Source of the DNA: Perca fluviatilis
Taxonomy: Eukaryota > Chordata > Actinopteri > Perciformes > Percidae
Direction of reading: 5' to 3'
Assembly (NCBI RefSeq): GCF_010015445.1
Contig: NC_053116.1
Location: forward strand, 11,706,173 to 11,770,172
Length of the DNA stretch: 64,000 nucleotides
The position numbers and the translations under genes are program-made. Shown one piece after another: positions 47,081 to 58,200 of the stretch (positions are counted from its first letter, which is position 1; every line of letters starts with the position of its first letter). The notes below the pieces were generated by a model. That model saw nothing but the letters and a program-made list of their open reading frames with translations, was not told the origin of the DNA and ran no database searches.

Positions 47081-49189
47081 ATCCCTCTCCTCTACTGCAT
47101 AGATACTCCTTTGCATATTCAGATACAGTAGTAATTAAAATGAGCCCCCCATCAACTGCCTACAACATGTAAAGGTTGTGCTTACACATTAATACAGTAA
47201 TAATCAGTAAAAAATCATCTAATAATATAACATACAGTGTATAATTATATAAAATTAGATGCATTCTGCACAATGAGTACTTTTACTTTTGAGTTTAATA
47301 CATTTAGCTGATATTACTTCTGCACCTTTACATAAGTGCAATTTTAAATGCAAGACTTGGCATTTTTATGTTTACTTAAGTCTATTTGAATACTTCCACT
47401 ACTGGTTGTGATCTCACAGCCTATAATGATTGATACCATGTTTTTTTTTACACATAAATATCATCAGGATAACTGTCCATGCAAAAGGACTAGTAAGGAA
47501 ATGTGACATTAATTTGTACAGTGATGCTCAAATTTCACTTTTATTTTAATATATTAAATTACTTGACTGAACTAGGGGTGGGCGATATGGATCAAATCTG
47601 TATAATAATTTCATTTCATATGGATATTAATATCATGATGTATCTCTTTTTCTTGAGAACTTAATTGAGGAAGTAACCAGATGGGAATGTTCGTTGTTGT
47701 TGGCTTATCTAGCGAAATAAGTACCTGACAAATCAAGATCAAGTTGATAAACCAAGCCTGTTAAACCAGTAACCCAACGTTTACAGTATACTATTAACAC
47801 CCCACCCCTTAGGTTAAATGTTATGTTTGTGCACCAGTGAACGTCATAGTTCGTAGTCAATATAGAGAAAGAGCATGCAGCAATATCTTGCTCAATTACG
47901 TCATTGTTGTGGAGCTCACAACAAAAACACACAGTCTGTTACCAGCTGTTACTCATCGGATTGCTTCCCAGTAGCATAAGCGGTGTGTAGAGAAATTATA
48001 TAAGGAAGTGACATCACAAATGACACATACATGTGCGGGACGTCCTGAGGAACTTATGGTTGCTGAGTCAAGTAATTTATTGAAACACATTTTACATGGG
48101 CATTTTATATTTGTATGCATACATTTATAAAAACATTGATGATGTCTAAACTGTACACAACTTACAACCAGTATATTTTCATATTGTAATAAATTCAAGT
48201 CAAAGTGATTATGAGAAATAAAGTGTCAAGAAATAGTAAGTGGATTTCCTTGCATTTTTGCATAATTTAGTCATAAATTGTGGTCTGATATTCCTCAAAG
48301 TCACAATAATGGATATGCATCTGCCTAAAATAGTAACTTAACAATTGCATGTTTTGGTGTATTTTTTTAAAAACTATTTGCTTAAACATGTAAAAAGTCA
48401 GGTTGGAATAAAAAAGTGAACCCTTGATTTTAGTAACTAGTGAAATTTTACAGTAGCGACCTGTCCTGCATTGTGTTAATCACATCTCCACATTGGCCAC
48501 GAGGAATTTTAGACCAGTTCCCCATACAAAACTGTTAATTATATTGATATTTCAGGAATGTCTTTCATGAATGGCTTTCTTCATGTCACATAATCTCAAT
48601 TGATTTGAGGCCAGGATAGACCTTAATGATTCTGAAACATTACTTTTCTTCTTCTATGTCTAAGCCATTTTGTTTTTCATTTTTCACTATATTTAGGGTC
48701 ATTACTGTGTTACATCTCCCAAACTTCTATTAAGCATCAGATAACTGACAGCTGCCCTGAAACTTAAACATGTAAAAATGATTTCCATACGCTTCAGTGC
48801 ATTGTTTTCTCAATGAGTAATGTTTGTTAAGGCTCAGAGGCAGCAAAACGACTACAAATCATGGTGATCCCTACTCAATGCTTCACTTTAAGGATGATAC
48901 TATGGTAGTCTATTTGTCTTTTGTCTCAGGTTTTCACAGAACATCGTCCCAGTAACATAATAGAACATTCAGGTTGCCAATTTCAGACAATGTCATCAAT
49001 TTTATTTTAAGGGAGAACCATGCTTTCGTCGTCCTATATTTTTCTTATTGCTGCAACATAAATCACTACCTCAGTGACTTTTAGATATTTCGACAGGTCC
49101 TTAACTGTAACCCAATTGTTCTCCTCCACCTTTTTATACCTTTCTTTGCCATCTTACTTCATCTGAAGTACTCTAAAAGCACATGTGAA
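47081..49189. other. Gene-free interval
   Basis: AT-rich DNA with a partial CAGTGGTGGA-family fragment (47280-47405) and a lone GGGGTGGGCGATATGG MITE-like end at about 47574. No exon-like frame recognised. Confidence 0.5.
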
Positions 49190-49665
49190 AAAAAGGAGAA
49201 AGTATGCAGGAAGAGCTGCAGGAGTGTTTAAGCATATTTGTCTGGATTAGGGCTGGGCCATATGGAGAAAATCAAATATCACAATATTCTTGACAGAGTA
49301 CCTCAAATAGGATATTTTGAAGATATTGTAGGGTTGACAATTGGTGCTTTGACAAAATATTTTCACAATGAGATTTTAGATAAATAGTCATCAGTAATGT
49401 GGATTTAATAACAAGGTGGCAGCCAGAGCAGTCTGGTAAGTTCAGAAAAGTACATCACTTTACTGTAATGCAGCCTTTAAAACCAGGAAAAGACAACAAT
49501 TATGCCATATTACGATATCCAAAATCTAAGACGATATCTAGTCTAATATCACAATATCTATATATTATTGATATATTGCCCAGCCCTAGTCTGGATGTTG
49601 TTTTGTAAATTAATTCACAGAAAAGTACAGGTAACTCTTCTGAGAGAGGAATTCTTTATCATGAT
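49190..49665 (+). repeat. Duplicated segment, copy A (interrupted by a MITE)
   Basis: GTATGCAGGAAGAGCTGCAG and GGAGTGTTTAAG, then after the MITE TTGTTTTGTAAATT and TTCACAGAAAAGT, match 50575-50745. Copy A is split at 49248-49588. Confidence 0.8.
49248..49588. mobile_element. hAT-like MITE with 8-bp target duplication
   Basis: GTCTGGAT at 49240-49247 is repeated at 49589-49596. The element starts TAGGGCTGGGCCATATGG and ends ATATTGCCCAGCCCTA. The paralogous copy B (50575-50745) lacks it and so shows the near-empty site. Confidence 0.92.
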
Positions 49666-49730
49666 TGCTTTCGGCTTGAAGAGATGAGTGTCAGTAACTA
49701 ATACTGTAAGCACAATATTGCAGTTGAACT

Positions 49731-49793
49731 GCTACAAGTCAGGTTTTTCCCTTCAATGAACAGTTCATTGAAGGGAAAAACCTGACTTGTAGC
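49731..49793. repeat. Perfect 30-bp inverted repeat, 3-base loop
   Basis: The left arm 49731-49760 begins GCTACAAGTCAGG and ends TTCAATGAA; the right arm 49764-49793 is its exact reverse complement; the loop is CAG. No transposon end is recognised, and the loop is too short for a microRNA precursor. Confidence 0.95.
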
Positions 49794-50574
49794 TTTTACA
49801 GAGGCCATTTGTGAAGGGTTTCACATGCTATTTCCAAATTCCAAAGTGTTCGCGATTATTTTTCTTGACACTGACTTACTGTAACACTTGAGCTTCCTGC
49901 ATGCATCATCCTCACACAATCAAAAGCTATGTACAGTTACAGCCCTGCACAGCACTTTTCATGCGCACAGCATAATAAACCCTTTTCACATAGGTTGCCA
50001 AAGATCTTAATTCTGACAATACCCTCTGGTCCATTACTACACTACATTTACTTCATCAAAAACAAATGGAGGACCTCAACAGTTGGCTTTTCTTTATAAT
50101 GAGCACTGCAGCTCCACAGAAGCGCTAGTGCGTCTTGTTATATGCTTACTTTATTATTGTTGTGTTATTTTATGCATGCATTTATTTCCTTTTGTTTGCG
50201 CACCTTATTTGACCATATCATGATGAGCTCACCTTTCTCGGGAAGCACTTTGGAAAGTCTCTTTTTAGACAGGTGCTAAATAAATCATTTGGGATATGGC
50301 AGATATGCAGACACTCCACCATGTAAACAGCAACGTTGGGAGTTTCTACCCTCAAAAACAGGATGAGAGGTTGAATAAATTCTGGATATTAAGTCACTCA
50401 GAGAACAAACTTCCGTGTTGAGCAATCCGGTACCTTTAGCTCACTGCTACTTCCTCTTCCCCAACGTCACACCTTCCTTTTTTGTATTGAAATGTACTAC
50501 CAACACACTAATAATTGCATCATCGAGTGTGTGAGTGAAAAGAAGTGAGCATTATAATAGAGACACTGACTGGG

Positions 50575-50745
50575 AGGAAGTATGCAGGAAGTTGTAGCTC
50601 TCAAAAGCGCTGCAGGAGTGTTTAAGGAAAGCACAGCTTCCTCCTTGTCTCAGCATATTTGTCTGAGTGTTGTTTTGTAAATTCATTCACAGAAAAGTGC
50701 AGGTAACTTCCTAACTCACCTGAGTGAGGAATTGCTTCTCATGAT
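50575..50745 (+). repeat. Duplicated segment, copy B (no MITE)
   Basis: Matches copy A at 49190-49665 but carries extra bases (GTTGTAGCTCTCAAAAGC and a CACAGCTTCCTCCTTGTCTC part) and lacks the MITE. It lies just beyond the il23a 3' end. Confidence 0.8.
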
Positions 50746-50841
50746 GCTTTAAATGCCAGGAATAATCAGCATAATGACATCATTTATGAACCATAACACA
50801 CATGATGATGAAAGTCATATTGTTGGTTATGAATATTGTCT

Positions 50842-50847
50842 TTATTT
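50842..50847 (-). promoter_or_regulatory. il23a: il23a candidate poly(A) signal
   Basis: TTTATT on the plus strand is AATAAA on the gene strand, about 240 bases past the stop and directly after the AU-rich block. Confidence 0.6.
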
Positions 50848-50852
50848 TGCAT

Positions 50853-50918
50853 AAATAGGACAGAACTGGTTTCAACAAATATCAATAAATAAATGCAATA
50901 AATATGATTAGAATAAAT
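50853..50918 (-). promoter_or_regulatory. il23a: AU-rich element in il23a 3' UTR
   Basis: On the mRNA strand five ATTTA pentamers fall in 66 bases (plus-strand TAAAT at 50853, 50886, 50890, 50899, 50914). Two overlap to form TTATTTATT, the core nonamer bound by mRNA-destabilising proteins such as tristetraprolin. This is typical of short-lived cytokine mRNAs. Confidence 0.75.
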
Positions 50919-51087
50919 ATGTTAGATAATAATTCCATTGGAAATACATGCCATGTATACATGGGAGAAACAAGAGTGGAAACACTATTATCAGCGACTG
51001 AAGGCTGTACTGGAAACTTTGATCAATGTGATCACAGAAGGGATGCTTGTACAATTCACAGCTGCATGTCAGCAAACATTAAATGCT

Positions 51088-52336
51088 CTACATGCACTTA
51101 TGAGCGGAGCCTCTGTGATGAGCCGGATCACCAACAGCAAAGACTCGAGCGGTGAGGATGGAGAAGGAGAAGAGCCTGTCCATGGTGTAGTGGCACAGCA
51201 GAGCCTCCTGCCAGAGACCAATGGGCTGAGCATCTCCTTTACTGATGTGGGACTCCTGTATAACCAGAAAAAAAAACTTTATTACCAATTTTGATCTGAT
51301 AAATGCTGCACAGACTTCTGATAAACCTGTCTTTTTTTACATTTAATTTCAGGCGACCGAGCTTACCTTCTGGTCATCCATCCCTGCCTTTGACATCACA
51401 CAATTTCTCATGTCTTTGTGCAATTTGTGTATCGCCGGCTTCACTTTGCTGACAAACTCTGAGCAGCTTTGAAATCCAGCAACCCTCTCCACTGCAGAGT
51501 TGTATCTCATCAGGACGTCGAGTATCTTCCCAAGACATGTCTGAAGAAGAGAAAGACGTCACATCACAATCAGTAATTCATTGTTGTTTTTTTGCTTGCT
51601 GTCACTGATATGATTGCATATACTGACATTCATGTGATTTTGTTGCTTACCGTAGACTTCTGTTTGAGGCTCTCGGGGTCACACATGTCTTTGGCCTCCA
51701 TCCAAACAAGATCAGTGTCGAAATTTGTCTCATGCTTGGATCCATTTCTTGCCTTTACAGATAGATTTGAGACAAACATGCTCAGTAACAATGTTGCATT
51801 ATATAAAAAAAAAAAAAAATAGAGTTATCAAGCAATGAATGCTGGTATATTCTGCTAATTTAAAGTCAATATACCTAAATAAGTGGAGCCAATTTAACAC
51901 TAATGATAGATTCAAGTGAGAAAAATCTGCCCAGTCAGCACTTCTTCATTTAAAAATTGACAATAAAATCGCTAATCGCTAATCGCTCATATTGCTGGTA
52001 ACAGACACTTAGTTAGATAAAAGACATACTTCCACATGAAAATATATTAGTGAAAAAAAACAAAAAAAAAAACATACATAACATAATTTGAGTGAAACAA
52101 AAATTTTTCCGGAGGCTGTATGGAAATGTTATTTCCAATATTTTGAGTGTATTTTGCATTAATAATAAAATAAAAGCACTTACCTCTATTGATACATTTT
52201 GGGCAATGTGATTGAGTTCCAGAGAGCTGCTCCGCACATCCGCACATGCATCCTGCAGAGAGTGCACGGCCGGAGCGCAGGACGCAGCCGCGAGAAGCGA
52301 GAGAAGAGCAGCAAGAGTCGCGAAACAAGAATCCAT
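51088..52336 (-). CDS. il23a: Interleukin-23 subunit alpha (p19)
   Basis: Coding exons in transcript order: 52336-52184, 51752-51651, 51540-51367, 51255-51088; 597 nt, 198 residues (human p19 is 189), all exons in phase 0. It opens MDSCFATLAALLSLLAAASC, a clear signal peptide, and continues with helix-forming blocks containing NHIAQNVSIE, DLVWMEAKDMCDPESLKQ, ILDVLMRYNSAVERVAGF and RLFSFSILTARVFAVGDPAHH. This four-helix cytokine pairs with p40 (IL-12B) to form IL-23, which supports Th17-type responses. The four-exon structure and the position next to pan2, as in human, support p19 rather than another IL-6-family chain. Sequence similarity to mammals is low, as is usual for cytokines, so the call rests on structure plus linkage. 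The 3' UTR is AU rich. A TTAAAAG box about 110 bases upstream of the ATG may be a weak TATA-like element. Confidence 0.85.
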
Positions 52337-52614
52337 TGTGCTTTTTTTTTTTCTTCTCGTCTCTCTTTTTTCTTAGTGAGCTGTGTTCGGTCAGTGTCTC
52401 CTGCCGTGAGTTATGTGAGTGTTGTGTTGAGCCGCCGCTACTTTTAAGTGGCACACTATGACTTCACAGGGCTTTCCCCCATCCCTCAGGTAAGTTAATG
52501 TTGAGTGCAAATCAATAATGACGTAACGCACAGTCAGGACAAATGAGCAATATGAGGTCAGAATAATTACACCATATTATGTAATTGTCATTCACACAAA
52601 AAGGGAAGATAAAG

Positions 52615-53012
52615 ACGAGTGGTGGAAGAAGTAGACTCAGATTTACTTAGTAAAATAAATAAGAAATAAGAGAAGGGAATACTACAAAAATTACTTTATT
52701 ACAGGTGAAAGTCCTGTATTATCAGAAACGGGTAGTAAAAGTTCCGTTGTTGTTTTTTATCACTAATGAATAAGAACATTTTAATAATTTGAGATGCTTC
52801 GTATACTACTGGGAAGATTAGTAGTACTGCATGTAAGTGTATCATGTTTTTATATGTAAAAAACTACTATAGGCCTAAGTGTCGTAGTAGTAGAGTAGAA
52901 GTAGACTATAAAGTAGCATAAAATGGAAATACTCAAGACAAGTACAGGTATGTCAAAACTGTACTTAAGTACAGTACTTGAGTAGATGTACTTAGTTACT
53001 TTCCACCACTGA
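52615..53012. repeat. CAGTGGTGGAAAGTAAC-family repeat, reverse
   Basis: Opens GAGTGGTGGAAGAAGTAGA and ends TTACTTTCCACCACTG, with ACTTAAGTACAGTACTTGAG inside. It lies between the divergent genes il23a and pan2. Confidence 0.7.
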
Positions 53013-55237
53013 AAAAGGCAAGGTAAACTTACCCTGGGCAAGTATGAACAAGGTTTTTTTTTTCAATTCTAATATTAAATTAAATATCCCTCTATTTTTC
53101 ATATTTAATGTATTTCCAGATCTCCAGTCATCAATATGGGTTAATGCCAAATACTCAATATTATTATCTGAAATGATTTACACTTATAATATAATACAAC
53201 TTTGTGTGTGTGATAGACAATACTGGTAAGTGTGACACACCAATTAACCTAAGTGTGTCCTAATCAAGTTTCACATCTATGGTTGTGTCGAGGAAGTGAG
53301 ATTAACCTTTACATTACAGTGTGAGAATGAATGAATTCTCCTCACCGATTGGATAAACTTTCCATCTGTGTCTGTGATCTGCCCCTCTGCTCTACCAGAG
53401 AAAAACCTTTGCCTTTCAACTGAATTTTTTTTTTTAAAGAAAAGGAAATGATAAGGGAAGGCATGCAATATTTTTGTGCTTCCCTAATCTTTCCCATTTA
53501 TGGTCTATGGTAGTAGTTATATCCATGGGTAATAGATAATAATAGATATGCCTGCAACTGACTCACTTAGCGCACCAAACAATGATCAAACAAAGCAGAC
53601 TTTTTTGTCATTGATTTATTTATTCATTCATTTCAAACATTAGGAAATGTGGAAAGAGTACTGATAGACTACTACCAATTTAAATGTACAGAAAACAATA
53701 TATTTGCTGCTCAATTTGTTGACTTTTACTACATGGACAGTGTTTATACTAAAGGTAATATATTTGTACTGTTTAGACCAGGGATGGAATCATTCAGTAA
53801 GGGGTCCTGGGGCAAACTTATGCCGTGGGCCCATTTTAACCACCTTGTCATCCCAGTCCCACTCTTTTAAAACAAGAATTTGACACAGGGACCCGACATA
53901 AAGCCTTTATCATTTCAGTTTTTTTAGTGCTTCTATGGTGCAAACTCTCAAAACAAATTTGTAGGGCTGCAACTAATGGTAGCTTAACTTATCAAATGTC
54001 TTGTTTTGTCCAACCAACAGTCCAAACCCCAAAAGATATTTAGTATAATATGATATAAAACAGAAAAATGTTCTCTCATTTTTAGAAAGTTGAACCAAGA
54101 GATTGTTTGGCATTTTTGTATGAAAAATGACTTCAATGATTTATCAATTATTAAAGTAGTTACTGGTCGATTCTATGGATTCATAGCTCTGCAAATTTGC
54201 AATTCATTAAATTATCTCAAACGACTAGCCAGTGGTGTAAGAAGTACTCAGATATTTTACCTGAGTGAAAATAGAAATACCACAGTATCAAAGTACGTAA
54301 GTAAGTAAAAATACTCCATTCAAATTCTTATGTATGCCTAAATAAGTAGTGACAGCAAAAATGTAGGCTACTTGAATCTCAAAAGTACTCATGTAAAAAA
54401 CAATCCCGTTCAGAGTTATATTCATCATACACAGATATTGGAATATACATGTAGAGTTGATATATTTATGTAGAGTTGAGTTGATTTTAACAACCTGGTA
54501 TAGCCTACTGTTGGGTAGTTAATCTATCACAATTTATATTCTATAAACTGTTGTTTTATGTATAAATCTTGAACTAAAAATTAACCAGTTACTATAGCTG
54601 TCAGATAAATGCGAGGAGTAATATTATTGCGGGGACACTGCGGGTCTTGAACGCACCCTGTCTGCTCCGGAAGTGTTTACATTTTTATTTTTTTTGTGTA
54701 TGCATGTTATTGTTGTGAATGAAGTGAGCATGGGTTCCTCTACGGTAAATCGTATCACAATAGGAGGTCGGTGTAAACTTTATATTGATATTTCAAATCG
54801 TTCATTATTTTTGAAACACTCTCCAGTAATGTGGGTATAGTACTAGCAACTGCTAGCTATCCAACAACTGCTGTGTGTCTGGCTCACGCTAACGTTTGCT
54901 AAATAAGCTAACCGTTAACGGCAGCTAGCTGACCAATAATGAGCCACAACTGTTGTAGCTAAGTGATGAAACATTAGCTTAGCTTTTTTTTTTACACATT
55001 CCAGTAATGAATTGGCTTTGAAGGCTTTTTCTAGAAGTTCACTACATCGTTAGCTTCTGAGGCTACTGTTAGCCAAGCCAAAGCTAACATTAAAGTTAGC
55101 TTAAAGATAACCTTATGGGTCGATACTTGAGTTTGGTTTATTAAAAACAATCAAGAAAAAAAAAAGTTTATTAGTGAGGGGTGGTATTATTGTTTACAGA
55201 AGGTGTCTTTCCTCTGCAGATTGATTTAGCTGTACCC
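53013..55237. other. Intergenic region between divergent il23a and pan2
   Basis: Contains a hAT-like fragment (about 53960-54230), a partial CAGTGGTGGA-type repeat (54230-54330) and AT-rich DNA. The pan2 coding exon at 55221 follows a cag acceptor, so a pan2 non-coding exon and promoter should lie here, perhaps near 54600-54780, where GC content rises. I could not fix them. Confidence 0.5.
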
Positions 55238-58200
55238 ATGATGAACTTTGACGGTCTTGACGCTGGGATGGGTGAGTACCCACCCAGCCTTCACGGGACT
55301 CTGGACACGGGGATGGAGCCCTCCATGGACCCCCACCTTAACCCCAGTTTACTGCAGGGTGTGGAGCTTGACCCAGAGGGGCTTGCCGTGACAGGCCCCG
55401 AGCCTGTGCACCTCATGGAGGGGATGTTCTCAGAGCTACACAGTGCAGTTTCAGAAGTTGGCATCCCAGTCACTGCAACACATTTTGATCTCCAGGAGGA
55501 AATGCTCTGGATGGGAAACCACAGAGTAAGATCATGATTTTATTATGATGGAATATAGACTTTCTAAAACATGCCGGCTGCTAAATTAAGATGCACAAAT
55601 ACTTATTCCTTCAATTATTCTCTTTAGGGTCATGTGACCTCGTTCTTTGGCCCTACAATGGGCCGCCACTCCTCTTTTCAAGCACATGCAGCAGATGACA
55701 TCAGACACATTCAGAGTTTGGAAACAGGCGTCCTGTTCCTTTCCAAGTGTAACCTTAAATGCCACACTCGTGGGGGCCTTGTTATGTTTGATTACCCGTA
55801 AGTGTCACAAACTATTGACTGGAAAAAAAAATGTCCTTGTTCTTTGATTGAGATTTATTTTAGACAAACTGCAGCCTTAAACTTATGTATTCTCTCACAG
55901 AATTCATTGATTCAAGTTTATGATTATTGCTAATGTATGCGTGCATTCCAGGATGGAGGAAGGAGCCGATATGCACAGTCTTCTCATGACCGATAACAAC
56001 ACCATGCTCATAGGTGGATTACAAAACTATGCGGTTGAATTCGACTTGAATACCGTTCAAGAAACTCAAAAGGTGAGAGATTGGGATAATGTTTATCAAC
56101 ATCCACAACCATCTATGCATGCATCACAAGGCAACATGACATAATTTGCCATTTAATGTAAGAATAACATACTTAAAAGCAAGTCATTGACTGTTTACTG
56201 TCTTGTCATGTGCACTTGACAGTTCACTGTTGAGGTACCTGGAGTGGCAATAATGCGTCAAACCGGCCGTTTCTTTTTCTGTGGACACACCTCTGGCAAG
56301 GTAAGGACGACTTAATCAAATCAGTTTGGGAACGATATTTTTTCTGGTTTACAGAGCACTCACATTCACCCTGTCTTTTAAAAACAGATAACCCTTCGGG
56401 ACTTGCGTAGCTTCAAGACGGAGCATGAGTTTGATGCGTTCTCTGGCAGCCTCTCAGACTTCGACGTTCATGGAAACCTTCTGGCTGCGTGCGGGTTCTC
56501 CAGCCGAGGGATGAATGGGCTGGCGTGCGACCGATTCCTCATGGTGTACGACCTCCGTATGATGCGAGCTGTAACGCCCCTTCAGGTGCATGTGGACCCC
56601 GTCTTCTTGCGCTTCATTCCGACCTACACGTCACGCCTGGCGATCATCTCCCAGACAGGTATCAGTCAGGCAAAGTTGGGTTACCTTCATGCAAGTTCTG
56701 TAGTCAGTGTCTTTGTAGACTTATTTCTCTTGGAGAGTATGGTCAATACATGTGACACATGCTTTACATTATAATAACATCATTTTAGTATTTTAGCATC
56801 ACACTCTAATACCTAAGTAACTACAGTGGAAGTGTTTCCTGAGTAGTGGTACTTGCAAATGATTGTCCAGGCTACATGTACCAGTATTTAGTTACAGTTA
56901 CCACCTTAGTAACTCAGGTCATTGAGTGAAAATGTTTCCTGAATACTGTCACATAACACCACTAAACTGTGTTTTACTATGCAAAATGCAATACTATTTA
57001 TTAATTTACAAGTGCAATACATCACATAGTCGTAGGGACAAATATTCTTCTGGAAATTATTTATTCTATTTTTTATATACATAGAGCGCTATTGATTACG
57101 CTGTTTTTATCTGTGTTTTTAAAAGGAGCGATACTCGTAATTTCGTTCATGCTTTACATTTTTTGCTGAATGACAATAAAAGGAATCTTGAATGTAGCTT
57201 GGAAGTAATGTTCCACCTCCTGTTTATTCTTCCAGGTCAGTGCCAGTTCTGTGAGCCCACTGGACTCGCCAATGTGGCAGACATTTTTCACGTCAACACT
57301 GTGGGCCAGGTGCTCATGAGTTTTGATGTATCGTCCAGCAAACAAGCCTTGGCCTTCGGGGACTCCGGGGGATGTGTGCACCTGTGGTCGGATGCTCCAG
57401 AGGTTTCATTTAATGACTACTCCCGGGAGACAGAGTTTGCTCTGCCTTGCCTTGTGGACACGCTACCTCAGCTGGACTGGAACCATGACCTGCTGCCCCT
57501 TTCGCTTATCCCCATGCCACTGACCAGCACAGAGCAGCTGCTGTCGGAATGGTCCACTGCAGTGGCTACACCCAGCCCCAGGTAGGAGTATACTACTGTA
57601 TATGTCTTTACCTCAGCTGTTTGTTTATGACTGGTAATTAGAAACGCTAAATGAAAGCAACGACACTAATATGTATTCTCGGTGTATCCAGAGATTATGT
57701 AAGTTATTCCTCTGCATCTTAGAGCTCCATAATTGTCCACACACTTTTAAAAACACCAGCAAGCCACACTGTGCACTAGTTGAAATGTCCCTTTTAATAT
57801 GTAATTAATGGGCACTATAGTTAATCTCAAGTCAACCTCAAATACACCATCCTGCTGCTGGAAATAATCACCAGTGCACCAAATCTGCAGCCACACCTTT
57901 TTTTTTATAATTATTTTTATTATTTCCATCAAGAAGCAATACATATATCAGCATACTGTGTAATTTCACACTCCAAACAGGATACATTTCATACCAGTAT
58001 CAGTATTCTTCTACTCCACATTTTTGACACACAAACCCAAACACACCCATTTTTACACAAATCCACCCACATCCACCCACCCGCGCCCACACACACACAC
58101 ACACACACACCCACACATCCACTTGGTTTCCAGCTCTCAGTCACCATACGTAGTTCTTATTTCTTAGCCATTAAATTTACAACGCTTCATATATGTCAAA

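Noticed and set aside
49731..49793. microRNA precursor
   Set aside because: A 3-base loop and perfect stem do not fit Drosha/Dicer substrates; kept only as an unusual hairpin.
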